NCBI GenBank assembly: GCA_965208775.1
Contig: OZ242360.1
Span: 806,001-870,000 of the forward strand
Reading direction: 5' to 3'
Length of the DNA: 64,000 nt
DNA from: JAPOVO01 sp026708165
GTDB taxonomy: Bacteria > Chloroflexota > UBA11872 > VXNJ01
Part shown: piece by piece, positions 50,764 to 59,925 of the stretch
How the letters are laid out: the number at the start of each line of letters is the position of its first letter
Position numbering within the stretch: position 1 is the stretch's first letter
Program-made: the position numbers and the translations under genes
Notes under the pieces: model-generated
Databases searched by the model: none
Told to the model about the DNA's origin: nothing
The model's input: only the letters and a program-made list of their open reading frames with translations

Positions 50764-52002
50764 CTAGCTCTCCGCCAACCTTGGCGGCGGACGCTCATCT
50801 ATCGGCAGGTGGATCAGCGCCGCCGCCAGCCCCAGCGCGACTCCGACCATCCACATTCCGTCATAGCTCCCCGTCGCCTCGTAGATCGCGCCGCCCAGCC
50901 AGACCCCCGCAAACGAGCCGAGCTGATGCGAGAGGAACACGAACGAGAAAAGCGTGGCCAGGTAGCGCACGCCAAAAATCCGGGCCACGATATCGGTGGT
51001 CAGGGGGACCGTCGCGAGCCACAGCATACCCATCAGCGCGGCGAAGACGTACGCCGCGGGCTCGGTCTTGGGAGCCAGCAGAAAGGCCGCGATCACGAGC
51101 GCTCGTCCCGCGTAGATAACGCTCAGACTCAGCCGGCGGCTGTAGCGCGTACCCGCAATTCCGGCCAGCACCGTGCCGACGACATTGAAAAGGCCGATCA
51201 GCGAAAGCGATATTGCGCCAACGTGGGTCGCGAACCCCAAGTCGAGCATGTAGGCCGGAAGATGCACCGAGATGAACGTCACGTGAAACCCGCAAACAAA
51301 GAACCCGGTTCCCAACAGCAGATAGCCCCGATGCCCCGCCGCCTCGCGGATGGCGTCGCCGACGCTCGCTCGGGCGCTGCGCTCGGCCGCGAGACCGGGA
51401 TCGCCCGGCAGCATGAATGCCAGCGGCACGATAACTAGCGAAACAAGCGCGAGATACGTCATCGCGTCGCTCCAGCCGAAGGTATCGATGAAGCTCTGCC
51501 AGACCGGCGAGAACAGCACCCTTCCAACCCCTGCCGCCGACATCCCCACGCCCATCACCAGCGTCCGCCTGCCCGGATCGACCACCCGCACCATCGCCGC
51601 CACGGCCAGCGAAAACGACGTAAAGGCCAGACCCATCCCCACCATCAGCCCGCCGACCATCTGGAAAGCCAGCGGCGCCTCGACCAATGTCATGATCCAG
51701 ACGCCTAGCGCGTAGAGAATCCCCCCGCCCGCGATCACCCGCACCGGACCGAACCGGTCTGCGGCGGAAGCGGCTACCGGCAGCAGCAGTCCCACGGTCA
51801 GGTTTTGCAGCGCCATGGCGAAGCTGAATACTTCCCGCGACCAGCCGCGCGCCTCCGTCATTGGCGGCAGGAATAGGCCGAACACCGACCGCGAGCCGGA
51901 CTCGACTAACGCCAGGAGCACTCCGGCAGCAAGCACCAGCAACGGTGTCTGCCAGCGTCGGAGACCGCCCGATCTCCGCGACGGGGTTGGTTGGGAGTCC
52001 AT
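50764..52002 (-). CDS. MFS transporter
   Basis: A 412-aa transporter with about twelve TM helices in two halves. LPPMTEARGWSREVFSFAMALQN near TM1-2 and AASAADRFGPVRVIAGG (motif-A-like, about 78-94) are typical of the monocarboxylate/oxalate (OFA-type) MFS branch. The second half has GIAGTRYSRRLSLSVIYAG. Start ATG 52002. The branch suggests organic anion transport; inference. Separated from the upstream DUF2236 gene by about 150 bases. Confidence 0.87.
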   Translation of the reverse strand: MDSQPTPSRRSGGLRRWQTPLLVLAAGVLLALVESGSRSVFGLFLPPMTEARGWSREVFSFAMALQNLTVGLLLPVAASAADRFGPVRVIAGGGILYALGVWIMTLVEAPLAFQMVGGLMVGMGLAFTSFSLAVAAMVRVVDPGRRTLVMGVGMSAAGVGRVLFSPVWQSFIDTFGWSDAMTYLALVSLVIVPLAFMLPGDPGLAAERSARASVGDAIREAAGHRGYLLLGTGFFVCGFHVTFISVHLPAYMLDLGFATHVGAISLSLIGLFNVVGTVLAGIAGTRYSRRLSLSVIYAGRALVIAAFLLAPKTEPAAYVFAALMGMLWLATVPLTTDIVARIFGVRYLATLFSFVFLSHQLGSFAGVWLGGAIYEATGSYDGMWMVGVALGLAAALIHLPIDERPPPRLAES

Positions 52003-52155
52003 ATCTATCTGTGAACCGGATTCGACGACCTAGGTTGCCCGGTCAGAGGATCAGCAAAGCCCCTCAACTCTCCAGCTATGGCGACCGGCCCGATCCCGGA
52101 ACAGGCTAGCGGGTCAAAATACCGCCCAGATAGTCGTGAACCTAGACGTCCGACT

Positions 52156-53364
52156 TCACCACCTGCTCGACTCTTCCGCGTACACGTGGTCGGGCAGTCT
52201 GTAGCTCACGCCCGCCTCGTCGAACACCGAAACCTGGAGCAGCGAGGTGAACGTGGTGAAATTGGTCTCCCGGGTCAGCTTCGGAAGGTACTTGGAAACG
52301 AAACGCTGATAGCGCCCTTGCAGCCGAAACCACGCCAGCACTCCAATGGTCGGGCTTACGGGATACATCAGGCTGTCGGCAAGTTCCTTTCCAATCAACG
52401 CGCGTGACACGCTGAATATATATTTGGCGAGGCTGCGCCGACCGGCGGGATCTTCCGTTCCTACGAGCAACGGGGCGGAGTTGATGAGCGAATTCGCCAT
52501 GACCATCGACTCCACGTCGGGCGCGGGCTCGCAGATCCTGCCTATCTCGAACAGCCTCAGCGCGTCCTCTTCGTCACGAAACAGAATCGTCTCGGGAATG
52601 CCCATCAAATATCCCGAGTAGCGCCAGATCTGCATGAAGCTCGCGCGCTCCTCGTCCTCAAACTTGGCGCCCAGGCTCTTCATGTGTTTCAGCAATCTCG
52701 CCGAGAAGGCGGTTATCGCAAAGCCAACGTGGGCGGGGCTAACCGGCGTACCCCATTCTTCGGCATCCCAGTCATCCGATCCGGCCAGCAGCCGTCTCAC
52801 CTGTGCGTGCACTAGCCGCACGCGGACCGACAGCTTCCAACCGTCGCCGCCCTTGTCCAGACCGCCGGGCATGAAGATCTCGACCATGTGGCGGTTGTTC
52901 TGCTTGAGGCGTCTGACGCCCTGGTCGCGCAGCCGCCCGGTTATGAAGAACGATTTGCTGATGTTGGTCGAAAAACCTTCGACCAGCACACCCGCGATCA
53001 TCGCCGCCAGCACCACTTTGGCATTCCTGTGAAACATCCGAACGCCCGGCTGTAAAGCTGACAGGTCGACCCAATCCGGCGGGTTTTCAAGTTCCTTGAA
53101 GAACTCGCGCACCGAAGCCGGCGCTTTGCGGAGAGTGGCGTCGTCCTTGCCGTCTATACCCGCCTGCAGGATTCTCGCCGTTTCCTGCTGCCCCAGCGGA
53201 GCAAGGTCCTCCATCATCGCGTCGGCTACTGGATCGCCTAGGAGCGTATGGTCAACGTATCTGGACGCTAGCTCAGGATCGAGGACGCGGGCCTTTTCGT
53301 AACCTGGGATGTAGCAAGACGGCAGTCCCGTCGACTGGCCTTCAGGACTCTTGTCCTCTGCCAT
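52156..53364 (-). CDS. DUF2236 (MpaB/latex-clearing-protein-like) oxygenase
   Basis: A 402-aa helical protein of the DUF2236 superfamily, which includes rubber oxygenase Lcp, a b-type haem enzyme cleaving polyisoprene, and fungal MpaB. Family blocks seen: LVEGFSTNISKSFFITGRL, WKLSVRVRLVHAQVRRLL (haem-region His), WGTPVSPAHVGFAITAFSA, and MQIWRYSGYLMGIPE. No export signal. It starts four bases after the MMPL stop, so one operon. A membrane-lipid or terpenoid substrate is inference. Confidence 0.82.
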   Translation of the reverse strand: MAEDKSPEGQSTGLPSCYIPGYEKARVLDPELASRYVDHTLLGDPVADAMMEDLAPLGQQETARILQAGIDGKDDATLRKAPASVREFFKELENPPDWVDLSALQPGVRMFHRNAKVVLAAMIAGVLVEGFSTNISKSFFITGRLRDQGVRRLKQNNRHMVEIFMPGGLDKGGDGWKLSVRVRLVHAQVRRLLAGSDDWDAEEWGTPVSPAHVGFAITAFSARLLKHMKSLGAKFEDEERASFMQIWRYSGYLMGIPETILFRDEEDALRLFEIGRICEPAPDVESMVMANSLINSAPLLVGTEDPAGRRSLAKYIFSVSRALIGKELADSLMYPVSPTIGVLAWFRLQGRYQRFVSKYLPKLTRETNFTTFTSLLQVSVFDEAGVSYRLPDHVYAEESSRW

Positions 53365-53368
53365 TGTC

Positions 53369-55639
53369 CTAACCCTGGCCCTCTTCGGCCGGCTCTACGC
53401 GCACGTCAGGGAGCCAGCGAAGGAATGGCGGGAGATACCAGTTTCGCCTGCCCAGCACTTCCATGCTGGCGGGAACCAAAACCGACCGTACTAACGTCGC
53501 GTCCAGGAGCACCGCTACCGCAAGCCCGAATCCTACCTGCTGGTTGACGATGGTTTCGCCTGCCGCGAAGCCGCCGAACACCGCAACCATAATGAGCGCC
53601 GCGCCCGTGATCATTCCTCCCGTGGACCGCAGGCCATAGGCCACCGCGCGGGCATTGTCACCGGTCTCGTCGTAGCGTTCGCGTATGCGGCTCAGCAGGA
53701 ACACGTGGTAGTCCATCGACAGCCCGAAGAGGATGGTGAACAGAAACAGCGGTATCCATGCGTCGACTACCTCGGCGTGTTGAAAGCCGAACAGGTCCGT
53801 CGCCACTCCCTTCTGGAACACCAGCACGAGCAGCCCGTACGTGGCCCCGACCGAGAGCAGGTTCATGATGATCGCCTTGATCGGAATCACTATCGAGCGG
53901 AAGACCAGCATCAGGATGATGAAGCTCAGGCCTAGCACGAAGGCGAAGACGATGGGGGTGTAAACATCCACTATGCCGTAAAAGTCGGTGGCCTCGGCGG
54001 TGACGCCGCCGACCAGAACTTCCGCGGGAACGCCGTCGAACGCGCCCGGAACGTGCACGTCGCGGATCCCGATCAGCTTCTCCGTCGCTGCGCGGCTGTT
54101 GGCCTCACCCGGAAACGGAATCGTGAGCAGGGCCAGATCGCCGGCGGCGTTAACTTGCCTTACGGGGGGAACGGCGAAGTCGGAATCGTCGATAAGTGAC
54201 TTCTCAAGCTGTCCTATCGCCTCCTGCACTTGCGGGTTGTTTATGTCTCCAACTATCACTATCTCGGCGGGGCTGAGCGCTCCGGCCGGACTCACGTCGC
54301 CTATCGCGAACTTCTCATCGAAGACATCGAACGCCTGCTTGGTCTGAGCATGGTCGGGAAACGTGTTGACGTCGTTCAGGCCCGTGTCGATGTCGAAATA
54401 GAAGACCGTCAAAATGATCATCGGAACAGCGATTGCGAGGATGCTTATGACGGGGAAGCGCGTCACCGCGCGGGCCGTGGCCTCCCAGAATCCATGCTCG
54501 CCGGGTTGAGGCGTCTTTAACGAGAACCTCGACAGGAAGGGAACGGTGAGCAGGCTCACTCGGGGCCCAAGCAGAGCCAGCACGGCGGGCAGCAGCGTCA
54601 GGGTCGCGGCGAGCGCCGCGATTACCACCAGGATGGCCCCCAGACCTAGCGACTGGAAGAACGAAACCGGCACGATGAGCATTCCGAGTAGGGCCAGCAC
54701 TACGGTGGTGCCGCTGAACAGCACCGTGCGGCCGGCGGTCGCGCCGGACCTTTCGACCGCGTCCTTGGTGCCGCGGCCGCGGTTCATCTCCTCTTTGAAT
54801 CGAGACACGATCAGCAGCGAATAGTCGATGCCTACCGCCAGCCCGATCATCGTGATCATCATCGTCACGAAGAAGATCAGCTCGAAGAACTGTCCGATGA
54901 TCCCGACCGCCGCTAGCGCCAGGACTATCGCGACGATGGCCAGCCCCAGTGGCAGCAGGGTAGCGACCACGGCTCCGAAGAGTGCCAGCAGAATGATCAG
55001 CGCGACCGGTATGCCGATCCGCTCTCCTTTCTCCAGGTCTTCCGCGCTCAGCTCGTTGTTCTCGTAAGCCACGCTGGCGTCCCCGCCGATAAGCACCAGG
55101 AAGTCGTCCGCATCGTTCGCCTCCTCCACCACGTGGATGAGGCCCTCGACGTTTTCAGTGGCCTCCTGGTACGTGCCGGCCAGCGTGTAGTGCATCAAGA
55201 CGGTTTGCTTGTCCGCGGAGACGAGGAGTGTCAGCAGCTGCGCCATCTGTTCAGCGGAGATCAGAGGCCCGAGGTCTAAGGCCTGGTAGTAGTGGGACAG
55301 CGGCTGGTCGTTTATCCCGCCGGATATCGTTCCGGACCCCAGCGCGGTGATCTCCTCGTGAAGCGCCTCTACCTTGGCGCGGAATGCCGCGTCATCTACG
55401 GTCAGCGACTCCGACTGCACGATTACGATCTCGGCCAGCTTCTTGGGGCCGCGTAGCTTGTCCTCCAGGATGGCGGCCGCTCGCTCCGACTCGTAGCCGC
55501 TGCCCAGCCGGAACTCGGTGGTCGTCGCGCTGGGGAGAAGACTTTGGATTAGCCCCAGCGCAATCACCACCAGCACGATCCACACGCCAATGGTCACCCA
55601 AGGCCTTCGCGCGCTGATACGTGCCAGTGACTCAGTCAA
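53369..55639 (-). CDS. MMPL/RND-family transporter
   Basis: A 756-aa inner-membrane transporter with two repeats of one TM helix, a large extracytoplasmic loop and five TM helices. Family motifs: AVGIDYSLLIVSRFKEEM (about 265-282, with the proton-relay Asp) and the second-half copy FGLSMDYHVFLLSRIRERYDETGD. Such pumps export lipids, polyketides or drugs. First gene of a pair with DUF2236. The long Ser/Pro-poor loops show no fusion. Start ATG at 55639. Confidence 0.93.
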   Translation of the reverse strand: MTESLARISARRPWVTIGVWIVLVVIALGLIQSLLPSATTTEFRLGSGYESERAAAILEDKLRGPKKLAEIVIVQSESLTVDDAAFRAKVEALHEEITALGSGTISGGINDQPLSHYYQALDLGPLISAEQMAQLLTLLVSADKQTVLMHYTLAGTYQEATENVEGLIHVVEEANDADDFLVLIGGDASVAYENNELSAEDLEKGERIGIPVALIILLALFGAVVATLLPLGLAIVAIVLALAAVGIIGQFFELIFFVTMMITMIGLAVGIDYSLLIVSRFKEEMNRGRGTKDAVERSGATAGRTVLFSGTTVVLALLGMLIVPVSFFQSLGLGAILVVIAALAATLTLLPAVLALLGPRVSLLTVPFLSRFSLKTPQPGEHGFWEATARAVTRFPVISILAIAVPMIILTVFYFDIDTGLNDVNTFPDHAQTKQAFDVFDEKFAIGDVSPAGALSPAEIVIVGDINNPQVQEAIGQLEKSLIDDSDFAVPPVRQVNAAGDLALLTIPFPGEANSRAATEKLIGIRDVHVPGAFDGVPAEVLVGGVTAEATDFYGIVDVYTPIVFAFVLGLSFIILMLVFRSIVIPIKAIIMNLLSVGATYGLLVLVFQKGVATDLFGFQHAEVVDAWIPLFLFTILFGLSMDYHVFLLSRIRERYDETGDNARAVAYGLRSTGGMITGAALIMVAVFGGFAAGETIVNQQVGFGLAVAVLLDATLVRSVLVPASMEVLGRRNWYLPPFLRWLPDVRVEPAEEGQG

Positions 55640-55946
55640 GCGTTTTCTCCGTCATGCCAAACTGGGTTTTCCGCCATCGCGTATCTTAAACGAAACCCGC
55701 GGGCATTCCCGTCGCGCCCCGACAGAATTAGTCGGCCAATCCGGCCGACACAATCGCACCAGGACGAGGAAAGTCGCGTATCGCAAGCGCCGAAAGAAAA
55801 GGACCCAAAGTATACAAGAGGCAGGTTCCTGGTCCCGCGCGGGGCCGTCTTTGACACCACCTTGCATGCTACCTATTAGGACTCTTCCCGCGGTACGCCT
55901 ACTCCTCGGTGATACCCTCTACCATCCTCGATATAGGAGTGGAAAG
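55640..55946. other. intergenic region between divergent MMPL and amidase genes
   Basis: 307 bases. A frame is open across it and continues into the amidase gene, but family alignment starts at 55947. Nothing else is recognised; promoters for both divergent genes are expected here. Confidence 0.55.
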
Positions 55947-56480
55947 ATGCCCTGGATGCCCGGCGTCACCCGTCACGGCACCGAGAACCGCCATGTCGGT
56001 CGCGAGTGCGGCGGAGTCAAAGGCAAGCCGATCTTCCTCGTCTGGCACTACACGGTCCGCGATTTCGAATGGAGCCTGCACGCGCTCACGCTGGGGGATG
56101 TATCCGCGCACTTTCTTATCGACGTGGACGGAACCATTCATCAGCTGGTGGACACCGACGACGCGGCCTGGACTCAGGGGGTGAAGCGCGCCGATGAACG
56201 CGATCATCTACTCAACGTATTGGGCGGAGTCTGCAAGCGCCTTGCTTCCAGCGGCTCGGCCAACGAGAACCTGTGGGCCATCGGCGTTGAGATCGTCAAC
56301 TCCGGTTCCGAGCCGTACACGCCTAGCCAGATCGAAGCGTGCATTCGCATCGCCGACTGGTGTCGCCAAACTCACGACATCGAGCGCCGGCGGCCTTTTC
56401 AGGTCGGCCACGAAGAGATCAATATCAAAAAGTCCGATCCCGGCCGCTATTTTCCCTGGGACGTGATTCTCGAGAGCTAA
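55947..56480 (+). CDS. N-acetylmuramoyl-L-alanine amidase (amidase_2)
   Basis: A 177-aa zinc-dependent peptidoglycan amidase of the AmpD/PGRP fold. Ligands and active-site residues: His in FLVWHYTV, the Ala-His in DVSAHFLIDVDGTIHQLVD, and His in VGHEEINIKKSDPGRYFPWD, near the C-terminus. The ATG 55947 (MPWMPGVTRHGTENR) has TAGGAG upstream. The frame is open far upstream but lacks family similarity. No signal peptide, so a cytoplasmic recycling role (AmpD-like) or a non-classical export is possible. Confidence 0.9.
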   Translation: MPWMPGVTRHGTENRHVGRECGGVKGKPIFLVWHYTVRDFEWSLHALTLGDVSAHFLIDVDGTIHQLVDTDDAAWTQGVKRADERDHLLNVLGGVCKRLASSGSANENLWAIGVEIVNSGSEPYTPSQIEACIRIADWCRQTHDIERRRPFQVGHEEINIKKSDPGRYFPWDVILES

Positions 56481-56606
56481 CGACAACGCCTCTGGCCGGT
56501 CCGTCTCGCGAGGTCCTCTCAGCGCTATTGGCAATCCGCCGTTCCCGCGCAGGCTAGTCTCGCCGCCACCGTCACCCCCGGACTCACTATCATTCCGGGC
56601 CCCACT

Positions 56607-56660
56607 GCCATTCCGGCGAAAGAACATCACCCCGTACCCCGATACGGGGCCGGAATCCAG
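56607..56660. repeat. REP-like palindrome (nested form)
   Basis: ATTCCGGC ... GCCGGAAT outer arms around GAAAGAACATCA and an inner CCCCGTA-CCCCGA-TACGGGG hairpin. Same architecture as 34703-34753. Confidence 0.8.
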
Positions 56661-56754
56661 ACGGGCTGGGGGCGATGCTCGTCTGCGTGCGTCCCACGCC
56701 GGATCCGCGTCGCCATTTCACCCTGTTACCGTCATTCCGCCTACCTCCCAAACC

Positions 56755-56780
56755 GTCATTCCCGCGAAAGCGGGAATCCA
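56755..56780. repeat. REP-like palindrome (simple form)
   Basis: GTCATTCCCGCGAAAGCGGG then AATCCA, identical through 26 bases to the copy at 32675-32700. Confidence 0.85.
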
Positions 56781-56802
56781 TCCCCCCATTCCAACTTCGT
56801 AG

Positions 56803-56822
56803 GGGCGGTTCGCGAACCGCCC
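56803..56822. repeat. 20-bp palindrome
   Basis: Exact second copy of GGGCGGTTCGCGAACCGCCC seen at 49533-49552. Confidence 0.85.
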
Positions 56823-57060
56823 TCCCTCGGCTACCCGTGTCCGACTACACAGGCAGAGCCTTGAGACCCATTTCGCCTGCAACAGGCCAGTCGCATAGTG
56901 GCGCCCGTCTACACCCCGTTTCCGCCATCGTCAAATACCCGTTTTTCACTTACCACAGGGTAATTTCCACTTTCTCCACCAAACTCACTCTGTTGGCCCC
57001 CGTCCCAATGCCGAGAATCAGCCACGTTTGCCGCGAGCCAAATCCGCAAACCGCCCTACC

Positions 57061-58812
57061 TCAACGCCCCCACGGAAACGCCAGCGTCGGCGGGTTGGCA
57101 TACCGGCTCATGGTCAGCGCCACCTCCCCGCCGGCCCCGGGGGCAAGGCGGACCGTAAAGCTGCAGTCGTCAACGTGGGCTGTCACGCCATCGACGCTGG
57201 CAGTCACGATTCGGTGCTCACCGTAGCCTCCGCCCTGCACCACGACCGTGCGGGCCTTGACCTGGTTGGCGTTCACCAGCGTCACCGATGTCTCGGTCGC
57301 GGTCATCCGGGTCACCAGCGCCGCAACGTCGTCCGGCACGCCTGCCCGGCGTCGCTCGGGATCGAAGTACCGGAGCCGGGCGTGCAGCGGGTGCCCGTCC
57401 CTGCCCGTCGGCAGTCCGCCCAGCATCAGCTCAGTCAGAGCCCCCGTCAGCGCCGGCGTGAGGGTGTTCATGTCGTCCGACATCCGGGTGTCAGGCGACG
57501 CGGTGTCCGACCGCACTCCCTCCATCCTCGACCGCACCGCTTCCAGGTCGCTCGTTAGGGCGTCGACCGGGTAATCCGGATTGCCGCCATCGAGGAAGTC
57601 CAGCCATCCGCTGCTGGTCACGCGTTTGCGGTCGGCTGGGTCCATCGACCAGTAATAGACCTGCAGCGCCCCTGTATCGAACGGCACTTCCCTGAAGTCA
57701 TACCAGCCGTCGTCGCCGTGCATTCTCGGAAAGTACTCTCGCCCGTCCATCGCCTTTGCGTTCGAGTTGACCCCCTCGATCACGCCTCGCCAGACGTCCA
57801 CATACCGCTGGTCGCCAGTCATCAGCAGACCGTTGCCGAAGCTATAAGGGGTGCGTTCCAGCGCGGTTGGGCGATGTGCAATCTGTCCACTGGCCGGATC
57901 GTAGACCGAAAACCCCCAACCGTAGACGCCTCCGTACCACTTCCCGTCGCACTCGCCGCCTATTGACCCATCGAGGCCGATGTTGGTGGGGATAATCCCG
58001 CCGTTCGCCTCGGTGCGTTCGACCCACCCGTCGATGTAGTCGACCAGCCAGTCGCGGTACCGCCTCTCGCCCGTCAGTGCATACGCATTGAAGGCCAGGG
58101 TGGTCGCTCCCATATTGAGCGGATTGTCGCCCACTATGTCGTTGTAGTCCTCGAAGTGCTGGAGCATCTCCTCGTAGTTGCGCTCGCCGTGCAAAGGATC
58201 GAACCGCCCCTCGATCTCTATCGGATCTCCGGCCCAGTCGACGGCCGTGGCCTTGCGCATCAGCGGGCCGCGGCTGCCGTTGAACATGCTGCGGATGATC
58301 CGGTGCTCCGGGTCGTAGTTGGGCGCGGAGGGATCGTCTCCCATGTAAAAGCCCGCGAAACGTTTTGTGCGGACTAGCAGTGCGTCGTCGTATGGGTCCG
58401 ACAGGCCCTGTAGGAAGAAGACCGCGAATCCCTCGCCGTTGTGCATCCAGTCGAACATGACCGGAAATTCCTTGTAGTACATGCCGTCGCGGGCGAAAGG
58501 CACTTCGGTTGTCTTGGCCTCGGTGTACTGCCGAAGGTGGCCCTCCCAGCCCTTCTTGTAAAGCTCCAGCACGATGTCCGATGCACCCAGGGCATGGAGC
58601 ATCGTCCAGTTCAGCAAGTTCTCCGCCGCGTCGTCTGGACCGTCGTCGCCTCCCCACCGCGGCACGCACAGCAGATAGCCCCGCTCGTCGAAGTAGTGCT
58701 CGAAGAAGGCTTGGCATGCAAGTGCTTGGTCGCGCAGCAGCGCCCGCTGGAGCAATGCCCAATGAGGCGGCGGCATGGGGCGGTCTATGTCGAGAGTCGT
58801 CGAACGGCGCAT
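57061..58812 (-). CDS. large protein of unknown function, glycosidase-like toroid
   Basis: A 583-aa soluble protein without an export signal. The N-terminal 450 residues are rich in Trp, Tyr and Asp-Gly turns and in repeating helix pairs (MLHALGASDIVLELYKKGWE, ALTGERRYRDWLVDYIDGWVER, LLMTGDQRYVDVWRGVIEG), suggesting an alpha/alpha toroid as in six-hairpin glycosidases. The C-terminal 100 residues look like a beta-sandwich (TATETSVTLVNANQVKARTVVVQ). No catalytic signature was recognised with confidence. Start ATG 58812. Function unknown; polysaccharide-related enzyme is a guess. Confidence 0.7.
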   Translation of the reverse strand: MRRSTTLDIDRPMPPPHWALLQRALLRDQALACQAFFEHYFDERGYLLCVPRWGGDDGPDDAAENLLNWTMLHALGASDIVLELYKKGWEGHLRQYTEAKTTEVPFARDGMYYKEFPVMFDWMHNGEGFAVFFLQGLSDPYDDALLVRTKRFAGFYMGDDPSAPNYDPEHRIIRSMFNGSRGPLMRKATAVDWAGDPIEIEGRFDPLHGERNYEEMLQHFEDYNDIVGDNPLNMGATTLAFNAYALTGERRYRDWLVDYIDGWVERTEANGGIIPTNIGLDGSIGGECDGKWYGGVYGWGFSVYDPASGQIAHRPTALERTPYSFGNGLLMTGDQRYVDVWRGVIEGVNSNAKAMDGREYFPRMHGDDGWYDFREVPFDTGALQVYYWSMDPADRKRVTSSGWLDFLDGGNPDYPVDALTSDLEAVRSRMEGVRSDTASPDTRMSDDMNTLTPALTGALTELMLGGLPTGRDGHPLHARLRYFDPERRRAGVPDDVAALVTRMTATETSVTLVNANQVKARTVVVQGGGYGEHRIVTASVDGVTAHVDDCSFTVRLAPGAGGEVALTMSRYANPPTLAFPWGR

Positions 58813-59213
58813 CGCACTTCCTCACTTGCGCATTTCCGCCGTAAGCGGAGGGCGGGCTATTCAGATCGGCCTTGAATCCGCGTGTCGTCCAACCCGAGTA
58901 TCCGGCGGGCGACCGTGGTGGATGCTATGCCCAATCGTCTGCCAACTCAATCGACGTCAAGTTCTGGGCGCCCAACCCATCGCCGAAGCCACGGACCTGA
59001 GGACGTTCCTTCTACCGGGAGCGGCAGACCGTCAGGCATTTGGAGAGAACCAATGCCAATTGCCCGAAATTCCTGGCCGAACCGGCGCGTCACGCGCTGG
59101 AGCGAACCCACGCCTCGGGCGCCACCACGCACCGCTTTTTGGGTATAGAGTTGAAAGGTTGATTGCCGTAATTCAGCGGACGGCATGGTCGGCCCAGGCA
59201 GGAGAGTTCAGGT
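58813..59213. other. intergenic region between divergent genes
   Basis: 401 bases with only weak, overlapping frames of poor codon quality on both strands. No RNA gene or repeat was recognised; it should hold the promoters of the flanking divergent genes. Confidence 0.5.
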
Positions 59214-59915
59214 TTGATCGATCTCGCCGGAGTTTCGAAGCACTACAACATCGGGCCGGTGGAGGTACGGGCGCTGGACAGCGTCGACCTCCACGTGGGA
59301 GACGGTGAATTCGTCGTTGTCCTGGGCCCCTCCGGGAGCGGCAAGACGACCCTCCTCAACATGATCGGCGCGCTCGATACGCCCACTTCTGGGACAGTCT
59401 CCGTCGGCGGCCGCGATATCACCGGCGCCTCACGCTCTCAGTTGTTCAAATTCAGGCGTCAAACGGTCAGCTTCATTTTCCAGAGCTTCAACCTCTTCCC
59501 CGGCCTCACCGCGCTCGAAAACGTGGAGTTCGGGATGGACGTCGCGGGCAAGCGCCGCCGCGGCGGCCCCCAATCCGTGCTCGAAGCCGTCGGGCTTGGT
59601 CATCGCATGGAGCACTTCCCCCACGAGCTATCCGGTGGCGAGCAGCAGCGCGTGGCGATAGCCCGTGCACTGGCCACGGAGAACCCCGTCCTGCTTGCCG
59701 ACGAGCCTACCGGCGAGCTCGACTTCGAGACGGGCGCGCAGATTCTGACGTTGCTGCAAGATCAGGCATCGGCCGACCGGGCAGTGCTGGTTGTGACGCA
59801 CAACCGGGAAATTTCCCGCATTGCCGACAGGGTCGTCGAGTTGAGCAGCGGGCACATCGTAAGCGACGGCCCGCCCGAGGGAGGCAAGATGCCTCTCGCC
59901 GAGCTGCGCTGGTAG
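59214..59915 (+). CDS. ABC transporter ATP-binding protein (MacB/LolD type)
   Basis: A 233-aa ATPase. Walker A GPSGSGKT (about 39-46), Q-loop FIFQSFNLFPGLTALENVEF, signature LSGGEQQR, Walker B VLLADEPTGELD, H-loop VVTHN. The LDTPTSGTVSVGGRD stretch is typical of the LolD/MacB subfamily that pairs with FtsX-like permeases. TTG start at 59214 with AGGAGAG upstream. The permease gene follows 10 bases after the stop, forming an obvious two-gene operon. Confidence 0.93.
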   Translation: MIDLAGVSKHYNIGPVEVRALDSVDLHVGDGEFVVVLGPSGSGKTTLLNMIGALDTPTSGTVSVGGRDITGASRSQLFKFRRQTVSFIFQSFNLFPGLTALENVEFGMDVAGKRRRGGPQSVLEAVGLGHRMEHFPHELSGGEQQRVAIARALATENPVLLADEPTGELDFETGAQILTLLQDQASADRAVLVVTHNREISRIADRVVELSSGHIVSDGPPEGGKMPLAELRW

Positions 59916-59925
59916 CGAGCACGCG

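Larger units (their letters stand above)
56481..57060. other. intergenic region with dispersed repeats
   Basis: 580 bases without a supportable gene. It contains a nested REP-like palindrome (56607-56660), a simple one (56755-56780) and the 20-bp GGGCGG palindrome (56803-56822). The remainder shows no feature. Confidence 0.7.

Noticed and set aside
55518..55946. Long upstream extension of the amidase
   Set aside because: Overlaps the start of the divergent MMPL gene and has no amidase similarity; the ATG at 55947 has a good ribosome site.
34703..56780. CRISPR array made of the repeated palindromes
   Set aside because: Copies are dispersed singly, without regular spacing, and no cas genes are present.
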